Assembly: GCA_003661385.1 (NCBI GenBank)
Contig: QMWA01000081.1
Span: 1 to 7,605 of the forward strand
DNA from: Thermoproteota archaeon
GTDB lineage: Archaea; Korarchaeota; Korarchaeia; B14-G2
DNA length: 7,605 nt
Reading direction: 5' to 3'
The notes under the pieces: generated by a model
Seen by the model: only the letters and a program-made list of their open reading frames with translations
What the model was told of the DNA's origin: nothing
Databases searched by the model: none
Shown: piece after piece, positions 5,970-7,605 of the stretch
Numbering within the stretch: position 1 is the first letter of the stretch
Layout: the number at the start of each line of letters is the position of its first letter
Translations under genes and position numbers: made by a program

Positions 5970-6156
5970 CTCCGCTCTCGTACATCATCTCCACTACACC
6001 CCTCCTACAGGCTTCACCAGCCTCCTGAGACAGCTGCCACCTGATGCCACTCCAGCCACATTTCCCTACCCATCTAAGAACCATTCTCGACTTCAACCGC
6101 CCTCTTAAGAACCCCTCAGCATAGCTAAACCCACCAGCTGCATCCTCTACATCCAC
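5956..6156 (-). CDS. Small ORF, possible N-terminal part of the following gene in another frame
   Basis: This 66-residue frame runs from GTG at 6154-6156 to TAA at 5956-5958 and overlaps the next gene by 14 bp. It contains a basic central part (RGRLKSRMVLRWVGKCGW) and a likely helix (QEAGEACRRGVVEMMYE). No family was recognised. It could be a separate small gene whose ribosomes restart on the GTG of the downstream gene, or the displaced N-terminus of that gene. Its start has no clear ribosome binding site and only a weak TATA-like element upstream. It could also be spurious. Confidence 0.3.
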   Translation of the reverse strand: MDVEDAAGGFSYAEGFLRGRLKSRMVLRWVGKCGWSGIRWQLSQEAGEACRRGVVEMMYESGGAWL

Positions 6157-6390
6157 AAATCACAATCAACATATGCTATTCCCACTAAAACCGTCTCTAA
6201 TTACAGAGAGCATGAAGCTGCAAACAGACTAAAATACAATAGATGCCACAGCAAGCAGACAGCAGCCGAACACTGTATTTCCTCGAGGACTTCTGTCATA
6301 TCCCGCTGGAATATTACCAAAGCTCTCGGAAAGGCTAACTTCAGGCTGCTGACAGTATTTATAATTAAGCGTCTACCATATCAGCTAATC
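6157..6390. other. Intergenic region without a supportable gene
   Basis: This stretch is more AT-rich and balanced than its flanks. It holds only very short frames, such as a 31-codon one at 6243-6338 on the plus strand, none with family resemblance or a ribosome binding site. The minus strand of 6356-6364 reads AATTATAAA, a possible TATA element with no gene at the right distance. It may contain decayed gene remains. Confidence 0.4.
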
Positions 6391-6400
6391 TTTTATATAT
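6391..6400 (+). promoter_or_regulatory. TATA-box promoter for the truncated ATPase gene
   Basis: The plus strand reads TTTTATATAT, a strong archaeal TATA box, in the most AT-rich part of the window. Initiation would be expected near 6420-6424, ahead of the GTG at 6436 and ATG at 6445 of the short ATPase-like frame. The box is nearly symmetric, so minus-strand use cannot be excluded. Confidence 0.5.
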
Positions 6401-6444
6401 CTATCCAATTATATGTCGGATTATCTTATAAGCTGGTGTCCGGC

Positions 6445-6507
6445 ATGTACAGGCCTGATGTGATAAAGCAGAACCCATGGTGGGCTGACTCTCCCAAGCT
6501 AAGCTGA
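6445..6507 (+). pseudogene. N-terminal remnant of an archaeal AAA-type ATPase gene
   Basis: The frame encodes MYRPDVIKQNPWWADSPKLS and then a TGA, 20 residues in all. The QNPWW motif shortly after the start codon is characteristic of a large family of archaeal P-loop ATPases (often with a C-terminal DUF4143-type domain), which normally run about 400 residues. Nothing resembling the Walker A motif or later domains follows; the frame stops and runs into the convergent vapC, overlapping its end by 9 bp. The upstream promoter and start region look intact, with an in-frame GTG at 6436 as an alternative start. This fits replacement or deletion of the gene body at the toxin gene boundary. The resemblance rests on a short motif recalled from memory, so confidence is moderate. 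Confidence 0.5.
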
Positions 6508-6930
6508 TTCACCATGTTTTCTGACATAGTCTTCTAAGAACAGAATGTCAACATCGAAGGGCTTCCTCTCAATCTCCCTAACAAGCTCTTTTTCTCTCCT
6601 TGCGAATAGCACGGGCATCGACAAGTACTCTCCTAGCGCTATCGAAAAGCAGTCTGGAAGTGAGATCGCTCGCTCACACTTGTACTCTGAAGCCAGTGTA
6701 ACTATGGGTGAGATTTCTTCAACACGAAAATACCCTGAGGCAAGAAGCTTATCAACCCTCCTCCACGCCTCATCTCTCCCAAGCATCCTACAAACCACAT
6801 ACCTAAGCTCCGATACAGCCAGCTCAGTCACATACCCAAACAGCACCTCATCAACCAGCATACGCCTGACTAACCGGCCTCCCACCGTCGAGAAGATAAC
6901 CTCCACCAGGACACTTGCATCAAAAACCAT
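6499..6930 (-). CDS. vapC: PIN-domain ribonuclease toxin VapC
   Basis: This 143-residue protein is a PIN-domain nuclease, the toxin of a type II toxin-antitoxin pair; such toxins cut RNA, often tRNA or rRNA, using metal held by clustered acidic residues. Visible ones are Asp4 in MVFDASVLVE, Glu41 in AVSELRYV and Asp93 in LPDCFSIALGE. The segment VLFARREKEL (107-116) matches the C-terminal strand of archaeal VapC proteins, where Glu113 takes the place of the last acidic residue. The ATG at 6928-6930 is preferred because it begins at the first PIN strand, follows AAGGAG, and overlaps the antitoxin stop by 11 bp. The frame runs open to 7020, inside the antitoxin gene. RNA target unknown. Confidence 0.88.
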   Translation of the reverse strand: MVFDASVLVEVIFSTVGGRLVRRMLVDEVLFGYVTELAVSELRYVVCRMLGRDEAWRRVDKLLASGYFRVEEISPIVTLASEYKCERAISLPDCFSIALGEYLSMPVLFARREKELVREIERKPFDVDILFLEDYVRKHGESA

Positions 6931-7171
6931 ATCTCCTTCTAGCTCTCTCCTCATCCCCAGCCCTCTCAGAGTAAAGCACCCTAAGAGCCTCCTCACCATC
7001 ACCCTCAACACAAGCCTCAAAAAGCAAATTAGGCCTCCTAACCCTAACCTCCCTAAGCAGAAAGCTTATAGCCATGTCTAAACTAACCTTCCTCCCAAGC
7101 TTAGCTTGAAGCTCAGCAGCATACCTAACAAGCTCCCTCTTAACAGCCTCAGAAACCCTAATCACAGCCAC
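6920..7171 (-). CDS. vapB: VapB-type antitoxin
   Basis: The 83-residue product begins MAVIRVSEAVKRELVRYAAE and continues with LGRKVSLDMAISFLL. This is the strand-helix-helix pattern of the ribbon-helix-helix DNA-binding domain of archaeal VapB antitoxins. The charged C-terminal part (FEACVEGDGEEALRVLYSER) is expected to wrap the VapC active site. The frame extends to a TTG at 7192, but GTG at 7169-7171 is better. It has GGGGAG five bases upstream and gives the normal family N-terminus, while the TATA box at 7203-7212 puts transcription start near 7182, downstream of the TTG. Like other pairs of this type, it probably represses its own promoter together with VapC; no clear operator palindrome was seen. 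Confidence 0.85.
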   Translation of the reverse strand: MAVIRVSEAVKRELVRYAAELQAKLGRKVSLDMAISFLLREVRVRRPNLLFEACVEGDGEEALRVLYSERAGDEERARRRYGF

Positions 7172-7202
7172 ACCAGCTCCCCTATCATACAAAATCTACA
7201 TT

Positions 7203-7212
7203 GCATATAAAG
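7203..7212 (-). promoter_or_regulatory. TATA-box promoter of vapBC
   Basis: The minus strand reads CTTTATATGC, centred about 26 bases before position 7182, where GGGGAG and then the GTG of vapB follow. The spacing fits a transcript with a roughly 11-base leader carrying the ribosome binding site. Confidence 0.55.
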
Positions 7213-7545
7213 TTATCTAATTAAGACAGCCAGCAAAACAGAAAATAAACACACAAAAGGCAGGTAAAGCAGGCAGAAGCAGACACAAGGACACAGCCAA
7301 AGTCCGAGAAAAGACTCAGACACCAACAGAAACACACACCAGCAATACCACTCTCAGCATCCCCAGCACTAACAGAGCCAACAGCCAAGAAAACAGCCAA
7401 CAACACACCAAGCACACAAAACCAAGTAAAAGCCACCTACCACATAAAACTCTGAAGAACCCAGCCAACACCCAAGAACCCGAAAACCACCAGTCAAAAG
7501 CTAAGCGGAATAAAGCATTAAAATAGAGGAGGACAGCAGACTAAG
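7213..7545. other. Second A/C-rich (top strand) non-coding stretch
   Basis: This 333-bp gap has no supportable gene. Bases 7381-7440 hold 52 A or C out of 60, so the minus strand is G/T-rich, as at 4989-5306. It gives a 71-codon minus-strand frame (7221-7436) rich in Cys, Phe, Leu and Val that begins with an ATG but has no family resemblance; I read it as a composition artefact. T runs on the minus strand just downstream of the last gene (around 7490-7530) could serve as a terminator. Confidence 0.5.
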
Positions 7546-7605
7546 CTACTCCTCCCTCCTCCCCCTGTACTTCGGATGGTACTTCTTGATCCACTTCTCA
7601 TCTAC
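7546..7605 (-). CDS. C-terminal end of an unidentified protein gene (continues beyond window)
   Basis: The minus strand is open from the window edge to a TAG at 7546-7548. It encodes VDEKWIKKYHPKYRGRREE, a highly basic, aromatic C-terminal tail. It could belong to a nucleic-acid-binding or ribosomal-type protein, but 19 residues are too few to assign a family. The clean switch from balanced codons to A/C-rich top-strand sequence right after the stop supports a real gene end. Confidence 0.55.
   Translation of the reverse strand, partial: VDEKWIKKYHPKYRGRREE

Noticed and set aside
6194-6209. Small inverted repeat tctct-aattac-agaga
   Set aside because: Only a 5-bp stem without a T run or neighbouring gene end; likely chance.
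6243-6338. Plus-strand 31-codon frame beginning MPQQADSSRTLYFLEDF
   Set aside because: Too short, no ribosome binding site, no resemblance to a known family; a decayed remnant cannot be shown.
7221-7436. Minus-strand 71-codon hydrophobic frame with a signal-peptide-like start
   Set aside because: Cys, Phe, Leu, Val and Gly follow from skewed base composition; no family match and no clear ribosome binding site.

Overview
The window looks like chromosomal DNA from an archaeon, probably a thermophilic Thermoproteota-type lineage. The evidence is the gene content (archaeal MptA, a full set of late coenzyme F420 genes, archaeal VapBC), tightly overlapping genes, GTG and TTG starts, AGG/AGA-rich arginine codons and TATA-box-like promoters close to start codons. 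I cannot name the genus. No rRNA, tRNA, CRISPR array or intact insertion sequence was seen.

Region 1 (1-1487, + strand) is a pterin block. It holds the 3' part of a dihydropteroate synthase-like gene, which overlaps mptA (archaeal GTP cyclohydrolase of the FolE2/MptA family). Together they suggest synthesis of tetrahydromethanopterin or another archaeal modified folate.

Region 2 (1455-4988, - strand) is a coenzyme F420 block, in transcription order: a stand-alone nitroreductase resembling the C-terminal domain of mycobacterial FbiB, cofD, cofC, a 58-bp gap with a possible internal promoter, an ECF-transporter S-component-like membrane protein, and cofE. Most junctions overlap (17 bp, ATGA, TTGA), so translation is probably coupled. 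CofC activates the three-carbon unit, CofD transfers it to the deazaflavin FO, and CofE adds glutamates. The nitroreductase suggests the dehydro-F420 (phosphoenolpyruvate) route known from bacteria. The pterin and F420 blocks converge, with a 33-bp overlap of mptA and cofE.

Region 3 (4989-6440) is less conserved: a G- and T-poor intergenic stretch, an unrecognised 220-aa protein gene (5307-5969) overlapped by an upstream 66-codon reading frame (possible frameshift or small partner gene), and an AT-richer gap.

Region 4 (6390-7212) is accessory. It has a TATA-like promoter followed by a 20-codon remnant resembling the N-terminus of an archaeal AAA-type ATPase, which runs into a convergent VapBC toxin-antitoxin pair.

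Region 5 (7213-7605) is a second A/C-rich (top strand) non-coding stretch, ending in the last 19 codons of an unidentified minus-strand gene that continues past the window.
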